Source: Linyphia triangularis
Lineage: Eukaryota > Arthropoda > Arachnida > Araneae > Linyphiidae
Length of the DNA: 64,000 bases
Direction of reading: 5' to 3'
NCBI GenBank assembly: GCA_963978545.1
Contig: OZ021726.1
Location: 51,567,959 to 51,631,958, forward strand
The position numbers and the translations under genes were made by a program. Shown here piece after piece: positions 23,471 to 35,975 of the stretch; position 1 is the first letter of the stretch; each line of letters starts with the position of its first letter. The notes under the pieces were generated by a model. The model saw only the letters and a list, made by a program, of their open reading frames with translations, was not told where the DNA came from and made no database searches.

Positions 23471-24195
23471 TGTCAATAACGTCCCAGTAAAAACAAATAA
23501 GCTGGGCCAGCACTAGTTGACTGACTGTGGCCAAGACCTGAACTGCTGGGCCATTGGTGGATTGCCTTTGCTTTTTAGTGCATAAAAGTGACCGTCTGAC
23601 CTACAGTAGGCCCAGTAGTCATTAATTGCTGTTGTTGGCATTATTTAAGCAGTGTCCAAGAATCGGCTAGACTAACAAATTGGCTTCCCACAAACGAGCC
23701 AGCACTGGTTTAATTGAAGCTAGCCTAATACGGTCGGCAGCGATGCGAACTATTGCGCATTAGATAAAATAAAAACAAAACTCACAGCCGAGAGACTGTG
23801 ATTGAAAACAGAAACAAAGAGAATATTACTTACCTTGTCTCTTTCATCATAATTGAATTTTACTCGGTATCATGTCTTCGATCGTTCTTTGGTACGTTCT
23901 CTTTCAACGGTTCAACATGGCGTCCATAAACATGAGTAGTTCCGCATGAGCAAAATCATCTCTGCCAATCTGTTGCACCAGCAATTTTTCATTGGTGTCG
24001 AACATACTGATGAGCTATTGCTAGAATCTCGCTGCTGGTTCGTTGACGAATGTCAGTAGCTAAACAGAATTCTGGCGAGCCAGCAATGGGACTGTATTTA
24101 GCCGATGTTAGCAAACGCTGCCTACTCTTAGCCACCACTGCCAACATTCAACCGTACGTAAAGCGGCCAGCATTAGTGTTTTTACTGGGGTGACA
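23471..24195. mobile_element. Imperfect inverted-repeat element around the eIF5 leader
   Basis: The left arm TGTCA, then (six extra bases) CCCAGTAAAAACA, then TAAGCTGGGCCAG is mirrored at the right by GGCCAGCATTAGTG, TTTTTACTGGGG and TGACA. This suggests a roughly 725-bp MITE-like unit. The interior is richer in GC than the surroundings and contains the putative first eIF5 exon. No clear target duplication was found, so two unrelated inverted fragments remain possible. Confidence 0.4.
23834..23960 (-). promoter_or_regulatory. eIF5: Probable eIF5 first exon and core promoter region
   Basis: A consensus donor AGACAAG|GTAAGTAAT ends a GC-richer segment on minus at 23834. CAACATGGCGTC at 23913-23924 (plus) matches the YY1/pho-like ATGGCG motif, usual just downstream of TATA-less housekeeping start sites. 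No TATA box is evident. The start site itself cannot be placed from sequence. Confidence 0.45.
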
Positions 24196-24598
24196 TAAAA
24201 ACTTTCAGTTGAAAAAATATATACTTGCTATGATTTTTCATTTACGAATTCTCCAAAAAATTATTTAAAACATAACAATAAAGCTCAGACTAATTGAAGT
24301 TGTTAATTAATCGTGTTTACGTGTTGGTGATTCTTGGCGTAGTAGAACCCTGCCGCATGTGTTCTTTGATTTAACCATTTCAAAATTCTTTTATTCTCCT
24401 ACATTAGATTATTTAAATAAATAATTAACCATTTTCATTTTGAGTCCCAATGATGAAATCACCATTAATTAGGAAAAACGGTCATATGAAGTATGCTGTG
24501 ATAAAAATTTGGTAAATGTATTCTACCCTGAGTTAAATTTAGACTAATGAATCTTAGTTGCACGACAAAAAAATATTTTCTAAAATTGAGAGGAAGTG

Positions 24599-24842
24599 CT
24601 ATACTAAACTTCAACTTAACTTGATATCACTAGACGGTAGATCGTCATGTGCTCATAGGCAATTTATCCATTTTGGTGGCGTGAAAGTATAATGCTCGCC
24701 AAACCACAACCCTGTAGAGAACAAAAAGCTATAAGGTTTGGCGAGAATAATGTCTTCACTCCGCTAAAATGGATTAATTGCCCATGAGCACGGTGAAGAT
24801 CTATTGTCTAGCGATGTCAAGTTAAGTTGGAGTTTAGTATAG
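24599..24842. mobile_element. Palindromic MITE, copy 1
   Basis: The element is almost entirely a foldback. The left end CTATACTAAACTTCAACTT is mirrored by AGTTGGAGTTTAGTATAG at the right, and the arms run to the centre (GGTTTGGCGAG against CTCGCCAAACC). The 244 bp match the element at 49847-50093. No coding frame is present, and the target duplication is not obvious. Confidence 0.8.
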
Positions 24843-25094
24843 TAAGCATCATTCCCATTAGAGAGCGACATAATGAAATCTTCATTATACCACTCTGTCA
24901 AACTTTTTAATAAGACGTTAGTCGGCAAATTTACGATTTACGTTTTCGGTCATCACCAGGCATTTCATGACCAAAGACGTATTGAATGGAAAAAAAGTAA
25001 AAATAATTACATTCGTCAAATAATATTAAAACATCCCGATCACATCTGCATTTTGGATTGGAGTAATCAGTAAGTATCTTCCCAAAAAAACAAC

Positions 25095-25371
25095 TAGACG
25101 TTGTAAAAAATTTGCCAAGTCAGATAGAAAAGTTATGAATTCTAATGTTTGCTGCAAAGCGACAGCGTTTAGTTTCTTTGGGGTAGTTGTACACAATTTA
25201 CGAATGGGGAACTTGTACATAGGCAATCAAAACTCGGCAGGCTAGAGTTTGTTTGGATTAATTTCATTTCATTCGCTTCAGCTACTTTGCACTCATAGCC
25301 CTGAATTGAGATTAATTTTATAAAACACGTGCCTGCCAAGTTCTGATTGCTTATGTACAAGTACCCCATTC
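25095..25371. mobile_element. Foldback element, shorter copy
   Basis: Inverted arms of about 40 bp lie at 25202-25241 and 25332-25371 (GGGGAACTTGTACATAGGCA against TGCTTATGTACAAGTACCCC). The outer left part, CAACTAGACGTTGTAAA then GCCAAGT, also occurs at the edge of the foldback element at 54721-56546, so both belong to one family. The right outer arm is missing here. Confidence 0.6.
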
Positions 25372-25775
25372 ATACACTGTTTGTTTTTAGTTACTTACAT
25401 ATTAAGTCAAAATACTTTTTTCCAAACTGCTTGATTGCGTTTTATTCACATAAATTCGGTTTTAACCATCGCCAAATACGACAATATTAATCTTACCACT
25501 TTGCCATCACATGACTGATGTCTCTTTAAGTAATCTCCGCGCAACATATTTAATACGCAATAACGTTACACTTGATCATGAAAATACAAAGACTATTAGG
25601 AGTGTAGAACATCGCACAACTTCCAATTACACTTTAATACTGGTCACAGCATTTAAATTTGACATGGATCAGTGTAATTTACTATTTTTGTTTTCTTATT
25701 TTCAATACTTTAATTTTGATTGATCGTATTAAATTAATAATAATTTAATACGATATTTTTGTTAATAGTTATTAC

Positions 25776-25806
<31 letters not shown>

Positions 25807-25929
25807 CCATTGCATATATTATTGCGAAACATGCAATATGTTTTTAGGTAATAAGCAATAAGTAATTTTTATTTTTTCTAATTACACTGTTTAAATAGTT
25901 TAACTTATAATATCAAAGTCACATCTTGA
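25372..25929. other. AT-rich intergenic, A-run
   Basis: Nothing recognised apart from an A homopolymer near 25780. The 70-residue frame at 25511 has no domain signature. Confidence 0.35.
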
Positions 25930-26462
25930 AATTGAGCAAGAGATGAATATCCGAAATCCATTGACCTGTTTCCGAGCTAAATTTCCCAACTTCCGGGATC
26001 ATTTCTGGGGGTACAGACTCTCTTACGCATTAATTCATACAAAAGGCACTTCCTCTAATCAATATGAGAGGAATAATAAAAGAATGGTCTGAATATATTA
26101 AGGGTAGGCCAGGCTAAAATTCCCAAGCATCGGGATCATTTCCGGGGAGTACAACCCTCCCACCCATCAAATCAAACAAAGAGCACTTCCTCTAATCAAG
26201 ATGAGAAGAATTAAGAAAAAAAAAAAGAAGACAAAAATGGTCAAAATTCATCAAATAGTTTAGGGTAACCCTGGCTAAAGTTTTGGTCAGAATCAGAAGA
26301 ACAAAATTCCGGTGACTTCGGTGATTTTCAAAGGATTTTTTTTATCATGTTCCCTTGTTCAATGTTAACAATTATGTTGTTATTTTTTGCCTACTCACCC
26401 CGGGCAACATGATGGCAAAAAAATCAGGGTTCTAATAGCTTTAATAGAAGCTGAGCTGTGAG
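25930..26462 (+). repeat. Dispersed repeat, left part (split by a hAT element)
   Basis: The repeat contains two tandem units of about 135 bp (25978 and 26115), each with CGGGATCATTTC, GGGGAGTACA-like sequence and GCACTTCCTCTAATCAA. It then has ATCAGGGTTCTAATAGCTTT and is interrupted at 26463. It resumes at 27825 with AAGCTCTGTCAATATAATAT and GGCGGAACACTGCCGCGTT. Reverse-complement and partial copies occur at 53510-53990 and 29745-29985. Confidence 0.6.
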
Positions 26463-27816
26463 CAGTGGTGTAGTGTAAAATGAAAAGGTGTGGGAACGCC
26501 ATGTCGGGTCGGTACAAATGTTTACTTTTTTTCTGTGGGGTAGCGCGGGGGAAGGAGGGGGGGGGGGGGGAGTAAAAATGAAAACGAAGAATAAATAACT
26601 TTATTAATACTACTTTAGTAATCTCAAAACAGATTACGAGCACCTCAAAAATTTAAAAGAAAAAATGTGTGTTAGCTCCTCGAAATCTGTTTTCAAAATG
26701 AATTAAAAAGATTGCGATTGTTGCAGAGGCCGATTAAGAGTTTTACGTTTTTTTTCCCTTCTCGAAAGTAAAATGTAGAGAAGTTCTTCTTTCTTGATAG
26801 CTTTGGCACAACCAGAAAATTTTTGTGGGAGGGGTTTTACCTAAGTTTGTTCCAGTATTTCTCTGTATAAGAAACAATTTCCGTGCAAAACTTTCTCATC
26901 CCATGTTTGTTACACATTATCAATATTTTTACACTTTTTCCCTCTGAGGGTCATGGGCGTATATATACGTCCTTTGATCCCCAGTTTTTAAAGCAATACT
27001 CAACACTTTTAAATATAAATAAAATTTTAAATAAAATATTTTTTAAATATTTTTATTAGGATAATAGTTTAAAACCCATTTAAACCTAAATAAATAAAAA
27101 ATTATTTATTTGAATCAGAAATATGATTTAAAAATTATTGCAGGGAAAAAAATGTACAATTTCACCCATTACCTGGACACTCAGAGGGTTAATCTTCACC
27201 TACATTATGACAAAATATTAAATGGTTTTTGTCTAGTTTTAGAGTTATACAAAACAATCTAACATGGGACAACATTTTATCTAGATCCCATATTAACCAT
27301 ATTTTCTAGAATTCTAGATAATAAATTAATATGAATTTCTTTCGTTTATTTAAATTCAATTACAGAAGGAGTAATATTTTAGGTTAACGGACAAACACCA
27401 ATATCATTTTGTTTTGGTGACATTGAACATTAAAACATTGAAAGACTGGAAGGGAGGAGGGGGAGTCTAATGCATCAATTGTATTGTTGATGAAATGGCC
27501 ATGTGCGGGTTGCCGCGCCTCTTTCAAGTATTTTTCAAATATTTTATTAAATATTTTTCAAATACTTGAACTTGCCAGTTCAGCTCTGAAGTTATGGATC
27601 GAATACGAATGCATAGTTCTCACTATAGAACTTTTTCATTTTCTTATTTAACTTTCCGTTAAGGGCCAATTAAAGAAAAAAAAAAATGCAAAAAAAAAAA
27701 TAAATTCCAAACATAAACACAAATTAAAAAATTTTTTAGATGAGGGAACGCCGTTCTTCCTTCTAAAAAGGTAAAGGATCGCCGTTCCCATGCGTTCCCG
27801 CTCCACTACACCCCTG
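26463..27816. mobile_element. Non-autonomous hAT element with perfect 8-bp target duplication
   Basis: It begins CAGTGGTGTAGTG and ends CACTACACCCCTG. The flanking GCTGTGAG octamers at 26455-26462 and 27817-27824 are identical. TIR start CAG, 8-bp duplication and the CAG[TG]GGTGTAGTG end are diagnostic of hAT. The 1354 bp contain no transposase frame; G and A runs are present, and a smaller palindromic insertion lies at 26940-27188. Confidence 0.88.
26940..27188. mobile_element. Small TIR insertion inside the hAT element (piggyBac-like?)
   Basis: The left end CCCTCTGAGGGTCATGG and the reverse complement of the right end, CCCTCTGAGTGTCCAGG, form a TIR of about 17 bp with three mismatches. A TTAA follows the right end, but the left flank is TTTT, so a piggyBac-type TTAA duplication would need one mutated side. 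At 249 bp it is non-coding. Confidence 0.45.
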
Positions 27817-27824
27817 GCTGTGAG

Positions 27825-27975
27825 GGGTCGAAAATGGGCCTAAGCTCTGTCAATATAATATATACTTGCATGTCTGCCGCTTTGTTATAGGACTTGGCGG
27901 CGGAACACTGCCGCGTTCTTATATATCTTTTAGGCAAGAACATTAAAGTATTCATTGATATCTTCACTGGTAGCT
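27825..27975 (+). repeat. Dispersed repeat, right part
   Basis: This continues the repeat interrupted at 26463: GGGCCTAAGCTCTGTCAATA, then GACTTGGCGGCGGAACACTG and CCGCGTTCTTATAT. The same order is found in reverse at 53510-53640. Confidence 0.55.
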
Positions 27976-29638
<1,663 letters not shown>

Positions 29639-29744
29639 CCTTTGAGAGTTCCTATTAATAAATAATAATAATAAAAAAAAAAAAAAAATAAAAAATAAAA
29701 AAAAAAAAAAAAAAAAAAACGTAAAGAAAATAAACGTGGCCATT

Positions 29745-29985
29745 TGTCAGCAGACCAAACACCCAGGGCAACACGATGGTTGAAAAAAAAAAAAAAAATC
29801 AAAAAAAAAATCGGGGTTCTAGCAATATCCCTATATAAGGGTATAAGTTCGATCAATATAATATACACTTCCAGGTTCTGCCGTTTTTACATCAAACTTG
29901 GTGGTGGAATTCTACCGCGTATTTAGATATACTCTCGTCTTTTCTGCAGCTTTGTGGTGGCGGAACATTGCTGCGTTCCTATATA
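29745..29985 (+). repeat. Dispersed repeat, partial copy
   Basis: This shares CCAGGGCAACACGATGG, TCGGGGTTCTAGCAATA, GATCAATATAATATACACTT and GGCGGAACATTGCTGCGTTC, in that order, with the repeat split at 26463. It lacks the tandem 135-bp units. Confidence 0.5.
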
Positions 29986-32335
29986 ATTAGCAAAATATAA
30001 AACTATTTTTGATTTGACTTGAATATATTTCTACTTTTTATAAACTCGATGCCAGGGCAAAATTGTTTTGGTTTTGGTTTAAGATTTTAAAATCAATAGA
30101 CTGCCACCTACTGCCACGCACAGAAAGCTATATATCTTGATGCGGTCTGTCATTTTGCCAAGAACTTTCGTGTATTTTTTTCCTAATCTTATCTTCCAGG
30201 TTGTGTCCATCGTCGTTTGATCCGTTTCTTCAATATTACGTTGTTGTTGAAAGCTAATCTGGGAGTAGACAATATATTAGCCTTCGGCGTAATTTAACCC
30301 CCACCACATGAAACTTTTTCAATATTGACTTGTTTTTGCCCTGTGACAGTAGCCGGTATCTGGCGATTGACATTGTTTGGCTTTTGTTCAAAAACAACCG
30401 ACATTGTAAAATTGAAGCCTAGAAACTGCTTTCGTGTGTGGAAAATTTCGCATCTGTAGGATATGATCTTATTTTTGTGAGTGAGTCATAATCGCTAAGT
30501 ATAACGCTTAGCGATCACTTACTCAATATCATTTTCTTGTGGGAATTTCAAGCCAGATTATTAAATGAACCTTTAAGTTCATACCACTCTCGGATAACGT
30601 GTAAGTAAATGCATTTTATAATTATTTTCTAACGAAGTCTACTTGCTCATGTTAAATGATGATGAGCTGAGGAACATTGTATACAAACAAATATATTTTA
30701 GAAAATGCGTTTGGTTCTTTTTGATGATATTTATATCCGTATGACTTTGTCTCTAAGTAAAGCTTTAGGTGGCTTAGCTGCTGAACATTCTATGATGATT
30801 GACATTTTGATAGTAAAGAATTGTCAACTTTTTTTGGAACTGTATCTACTTGAATTTGACACTTTAGCTTCAAAAATGTTTTCTTGCTTCGAGTATGTCC
30901 TTGATGCCACATTTTCCTCTTAAGGTTTTAATATTTTCATTGAAGATTTCAATGAAACCATAAAAATCCAATGATCTATTTTATATATTCTTGCTTTGAC
31001 GTATTTTTTTTTTTTGTTTACTTTCAATCACATTGCAGTATTAACATTTGAAGAAAACACTACCCCCCCATCCCCCCACACACACATTTTTTTTTACAGA
31101 AGAAATTAAATATTTTGTACACATCTTGAGTAAAGTTGCACTGCAGATAACTACTTAGCTTTTCATTATTTTTATTTGCTAATTTTGTTAAAAAATGAGT
31201 AATTTCATATTGCAATCCTTCAATTCTCACTTTGTAAACAGAATTTTAGTAAATTTAAACAGTGTTCAATGGTTCATTCAACGGTTTAATTCCAACATTT
31301 GCCAAAAAAATGCTTAGATCTTATAGTTTATCTATATTTTAAGAACTTTGTCAGAGAAATTCAAGTTGCTTTCTTTCAGCACACCATATTATACCATAAA
31401 AAATTCCATTTCTCTATAATCGAACAATTTCCAATTGTAAAAATATTGCAAATTAAAAAACCTTAAGTATGTGCTTCAAATATTATAAAACATTTGAAAC
31501 ATTAGAAGAATATTATGGCACCAATCTTCTATTTTATATTTTAATCACATAACAAGTTCTGTTAATATTTTCTACTTTTACTCAAGTTTATTTTGAACAT
31601 CAATCTTGCACACATCACTAGTGCAACAATTGTTATACTTACTATATTTTGAAAATATTTCAATCCTTTTCAATGTGATAATCTTGTAGCTAAAAATTTT
31701 TGCATTACTGCTTTTTGTGTGTGTCTAGTTTAGACAATGTAAATGTAAATGAGATTCAAACCTAAATAAGCAGGTGGATGTTGTTGTTTTTTTATTCGAG
31801 AACAATTTTAGCTGCATATCTCACTCTTGTTATCCTTTATTGTTGTGAGAAGGTCATTGAACTTAAATTAGCTAAATCAAAATACTGGAAGGCCTACTGA
31901 GATTTGAGTAAGATCGAACCTTGCAATAAATGTTTATATGAATTTATATTATCTCTTTGTAATTTTTAATATGATATGATAGAAAAGTATTAATTAAAAT
32001 TCTACGAATTATGCTAGTTTCTTGCGGAAAGTATTTGTTATACAAGTTTCCAGAGCCAGCCCATATCATCCACTCACCATACAGGGCGATAGACTGACTT
32101 TTTAGATGGATGCCAGATCCCTCTCGCCAATGAACCAATCCACCCATTTTGCTATGAGCCACATTGCGACCTACGAATAGGAGGGTCTACTCTTCCTCTT
32201 TAAACAGCAAACACGATGGGGGTGAAACCCATATTTTTTATCTGTATAATTTGCAGACACATTACAAATTAATGTTTAGGTACATTATAATACACAAAGT
32301 TAAAAACATAAAGTTTATTAACTTAATGCTACTGC
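29986..32335. other. Intergenic, one stem-loop
   Basis: An inverted repeat ATCGCTAAG ... CTTAGCGAT flanks a short loop at about 30491-30516, with TGAGTGAGT/ACTTACTCA just outside. Otherwise AT-rich. The 72-residue frame at 30705 shows no domain. Confidence 0.4.
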
Positions 32336-32979
32336 TATAGACTGAGAGGCGACTAAGTTTAGGTACCTCATCAAACATCATTCTGAATTTTTTATAGAAT
32401 ATGGAGAAAAGTTAGTAGATTACAAATCCACTGGTCTGCCATGGCAAAAATGGCCTAAATTAGTAAAAAATCATTTTTGAATGAGTTGAACTAAATCCGA
32501 TTGCCATGTCATAACTTGCCAAAAAGTGAACACATTTTTTTGTCTGGTAACCCAAAGCCCTTATATTTCAATGAGGAAGGGCACAGATGATTTCTAAGGT
32601 CTGGCTGGAAAAACTTGACATTTTAAAAATAAGCCAAATTGGCGACATCAGTGACGTAATATTTATTGCCAACTCTTTTAATAGGTGCAAGTAGACTGTT
32701 GCCAGATATCTGAATCGTCTGCAACCTTCTTAAATTGAAAATTAAAGAGCGATGGGTTATCACATAAAAAAGAATGCTCATTATTTGGCAAGTTATGGCA
32801 TATTTGGCAATCGGATTTAGTTCAACTCGTTCAAGGTCGATTTTCGTCTAGTTTCTGCCATTTTCACCACGGCAGACCTGTGGATTCATAATCTTTTAAC
32901 TTTTTTCTATATTCTATAAAAAATTCAGAATGATATTCGATGGGGTACCTAAACTTGCATTTGTCTCTCGGACTACTAG
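32336..32979. mobile_element. Foldback/MITE with roughly 190-bp arms
   Basis: The left arm (AAGTTTAGGTACCTCATC, ATTCTGAATTTTTTATAGAA, CCTGATTGCCATGTC-like, AACTTGCCAAA) is mirrored on the right (GGCAAGTTATGGCATA, CTATAAAAAATTCAGAATG, GATGGGGTACCTAAACTT). The two arms enclose about 250 bp. It is non-coding, and the superfamily is unassigned. Confidence 0.6.
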
Positions 32980-33311
32980 ATTATGGTCCTTTTCATTGGC
33001 CATCATAAATAGCTTCTGGATGTAAATGTTCATTACTTAATCAAGTCCGAAGACAAGTTTCAAATTATTTTCTGTTTCAAAACACTCTTTTTAGTGAGAC
33101 TTGAATAAAAGGTACCTATTGTAAGCAGGCATTTGAAAACTTTAAATAATTTATAGTATTGGAGAGAGTATATATATTATTTTACTATGTATCAAAACTT
33201 TAAAAACTTAATACAAATGTTACACCTCTTTTCTAACTCGTCTAGCTAAGCGTAATCTGCAGCAATAGATTGATTAATAACCATTGTAACTCTTCTTATA
33301 GTTTCCCCTTT

Positions 33312-33809
33312 GCCCGAAAGCAGAAAGTGCCTAAAACTGCGACGTACGTCGCAGAACAATCAGAGTCCTTGCAGAACAATTTTAAGTTTGGAACAAATGC
33401 CCGCGAGTGAGAAAAAGAATTTCACCTACGGGATGACATGTTCTGCAGAACAAAACGACTTTATTGTCCCCCCCCCCCCCCTCAATTTTCTCGGAACAAC
33501 ATTTCCCCGAGCTTCAGTTTCTTATAGAAAAACTCCCCGCGTTCATAGGGAGATCAATCACGTGTCCGTTTCCCGCTCTGGAGCGCTTTTCTTGCTGAAA
33601 GTCATTGATAAAGTTAGAAATTTTGAATGTATGCTTTGGTTTGAAAAATAATTTTTTTCGTCATTGTCATTTTGCAATAAATGTGTAGTATTAATTTTAT
33701 GGGTTTTTTCTTTTATGTCATAATGGAAATTTTGAAAAAATGTCTGCAGAACATTTGTAACTGTCAAAAGTCCCGTTGCAGAACATTATGTATTATTCTG
33801 CTTCTGGGC
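33312..33809. mobile_element. TIR-like element with C-run
   Basis: GCCCGAAAGCAGAA at the left and the reverse complement of the right end, GCCCAGAAGCAGAA, give a short TIR preceded on both sides by CCTTTG/AAAGGG-like bases. GCAGAACA motifs recur five or more times inside, and a C run is at 33468-33481. The plus-strand frame over it is a product of the repeat. Confidence 0.4.
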
Positions 33810-35041
33810 CCCTTTGTAACTTAAGGAATAATTTCATAGATTCTCTCGTAGGCTTTCAGGGGTTGTGATTAATGCTTAGGAAACTGTTTGTGTTTAAAGA
33901 TCCAAGTACAATGCCCTATTGTGAATAAATATATTGTCTGTTGCTTGAATTATAATGTTTATGGGTAATAGAACACTAAAATGTCAAACATATCTTCCTA
34001 AGTTAAAATAACGTTTTCATGTTGCATTATCTTCTGTTATTTTTAAATCCATTATTCTCATCTTTATGTTAATATCTATTATGATATTCACAATAGAACC
34101 ACCAAACTCTGTTATTTTTGTTGTAGCCCAATATACACATATTTTTTACAAATATATGTATATGCAACATTCAAACTAGTGGCAAATTACTTGCGAAAAC
34201 ATTTTAACTTTAGCGAAGAGCATTGTATTAACCTCTGAGTTTGAACAAAACCAAGATTCTTTCTTAAAGTAACCCAATAAACGCGCGAATTTAAAATTCT
34301 AGAGAAATATCATTGGTTACCAAAATTGTTTCAAATTGTAAAATCTTGTTTCAAGTGGCGGGGCATCGTTTTAGAGTTTGAAATTAAAAGTCATCAGAAT
34401 TTGAAATTTTTTTTTTTAATCTTATACCAATCAAAGTCATAAGGCAATTTAAATTGAGTTTTGGATATATGAATTTCCAATCAACCTTTCATTGTGGCGT
34501 CACTTCTACTTTGCTGTCTTGTAAATACTAATAGCTTCCAAGTTAAAATATTTTTTCCCCTAGAACAATTGTTGTAGTTTATGGATTCTTTCAAAATTAC
34601 TTGTCAGCAATTCTATGTTTACTTTTGTTACCATGCTGACGTTTTACATTTTCTGCTTGACATGTTATTCATGCATTTTTTCTGCTATACATTATAACAA
34701 AACGTTTAATTTTTTTATTCATGAAAGAAAACTGGGTGAGAATCGAATACTTTAATAGAATGGAGATGGGATGATGTTTAGTTGCTTATGTTGCCAGAAG
34801 AGGATATGGATTTTTTTAGCATCCAAAGTAAATTACATTTTCTTTTAAAATGTAATTAAATACCTTTAATTATAATAGTTTCCATAGGATAAAGACCAAA
34901 TGTGAGCTATCTGCTACCTAATTGTTACAATCAGAGGTAGAATCTAGTGAAGTGATATTGGTTGCCCTCAATCAAAATTTTTAGTTCTTAAATTAAGTTA
35001 CAGATTATGATAAGTAGACATTCCTTTTACTGTTGTTAGAA
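33810..35041. other. Intergenic, nothing recognised
   Basis: AT-rich; I see no element ends, RNA genes or coding exons. Confidence 0.35.
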
Positions 35042-35975
35042 TCTATATTAATAAAATAAGTTGTCTGTGTGTCTGGATCTATAGAAAGCTACTAAAAATA
35101 GGCATAGAACTTTGAAATTTTCAATATAAGTAGTTTTAGCCTTCTAATTGTACCTTTGACAAACAAAATGTAAAAATTTTAACTAGTTATTTTTTAATTA
35201 ATGTTTTCTTTTAAAGTGACTTCAAATCGAGGTACAGTTCTGAAATTTTTAGCATAAGTAGTTTTAGATTTTTATTTGGACTTTTAAAAAACAGAATGTT
35301 AATATTTTAATTAGTTATTTTGTAAATAATTTTTTTATTAATTTTTTTCTCCAAAACAACTTCTAATAGGGCTACAGCTCTGAAATTTTCAACATAAATA
35401 ATTTTAGCCTTTTAATTGGACATTTAAAAAATGGATTGTAAAATTTTTTAATAGTTTTTTTTAAAATTAATTTTGTTTAATTTATTAACAAGTATTTTGC
35501 AAAAAATTTCTAATAGTGCTACAGCTCTGAAATTTTCAACATAAGTAGTTTTAGTCTTCTAATTAGACTTTTAACAAAAAGAATGTTAAAATTTTAATTT
35601 GTTTTTTAATTAATTTTTAAGTAATATTTTCACATAAGTAGTTTTGGCCTTCTAATTTTGCTTTTCACTAGCATGTGTTAAAATATTCTCAAAAAGAGTG
35701 CTGTATTATTAATTTAAAAGGGAAAATTTTTTTGTTGCAAGGGAGGAGGTTATAATATTAAGGGTTTATGTAGCAATTAATTTTTAGTGAATAAAGTGAG
35801 TTTGTGCTTACACAGCATTCAGCAATGAACCTTTCACTGAGTGAAGCAGGCCCATGCTTGCATAGCAATGAACCTTTTCAGCAAGCAAAGCGAGTTGTGT
35901 TTGTCACAATGAAACTTTTAGTGAGCTTAGTTTTGCGTAGCAATGAACCTTCCTGAGAGCGAAGCGGCAAAAGAT
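35042..35975 (+). mobile_element. Helitron-like element with tandemly amplified core
   Basis: It begins A|TCTATATTAATAAAATAAG, like the Helitron at 43912-44111 (read on minus). It then holds four to five diverged copies of a unit of about 150 bp, each with CTCTGAAATTTTCAACATAA, GTAGTTTTAGCCTTCTAATT and GAATGTTAAAATTTTAATT. The tail (35810-35975) has about four shorter units around GCAATGAACCTTTC and GAGCGAAGCGG. A CTAG 3' end is not visible, so the end is approximate. Confidence 0.5.
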
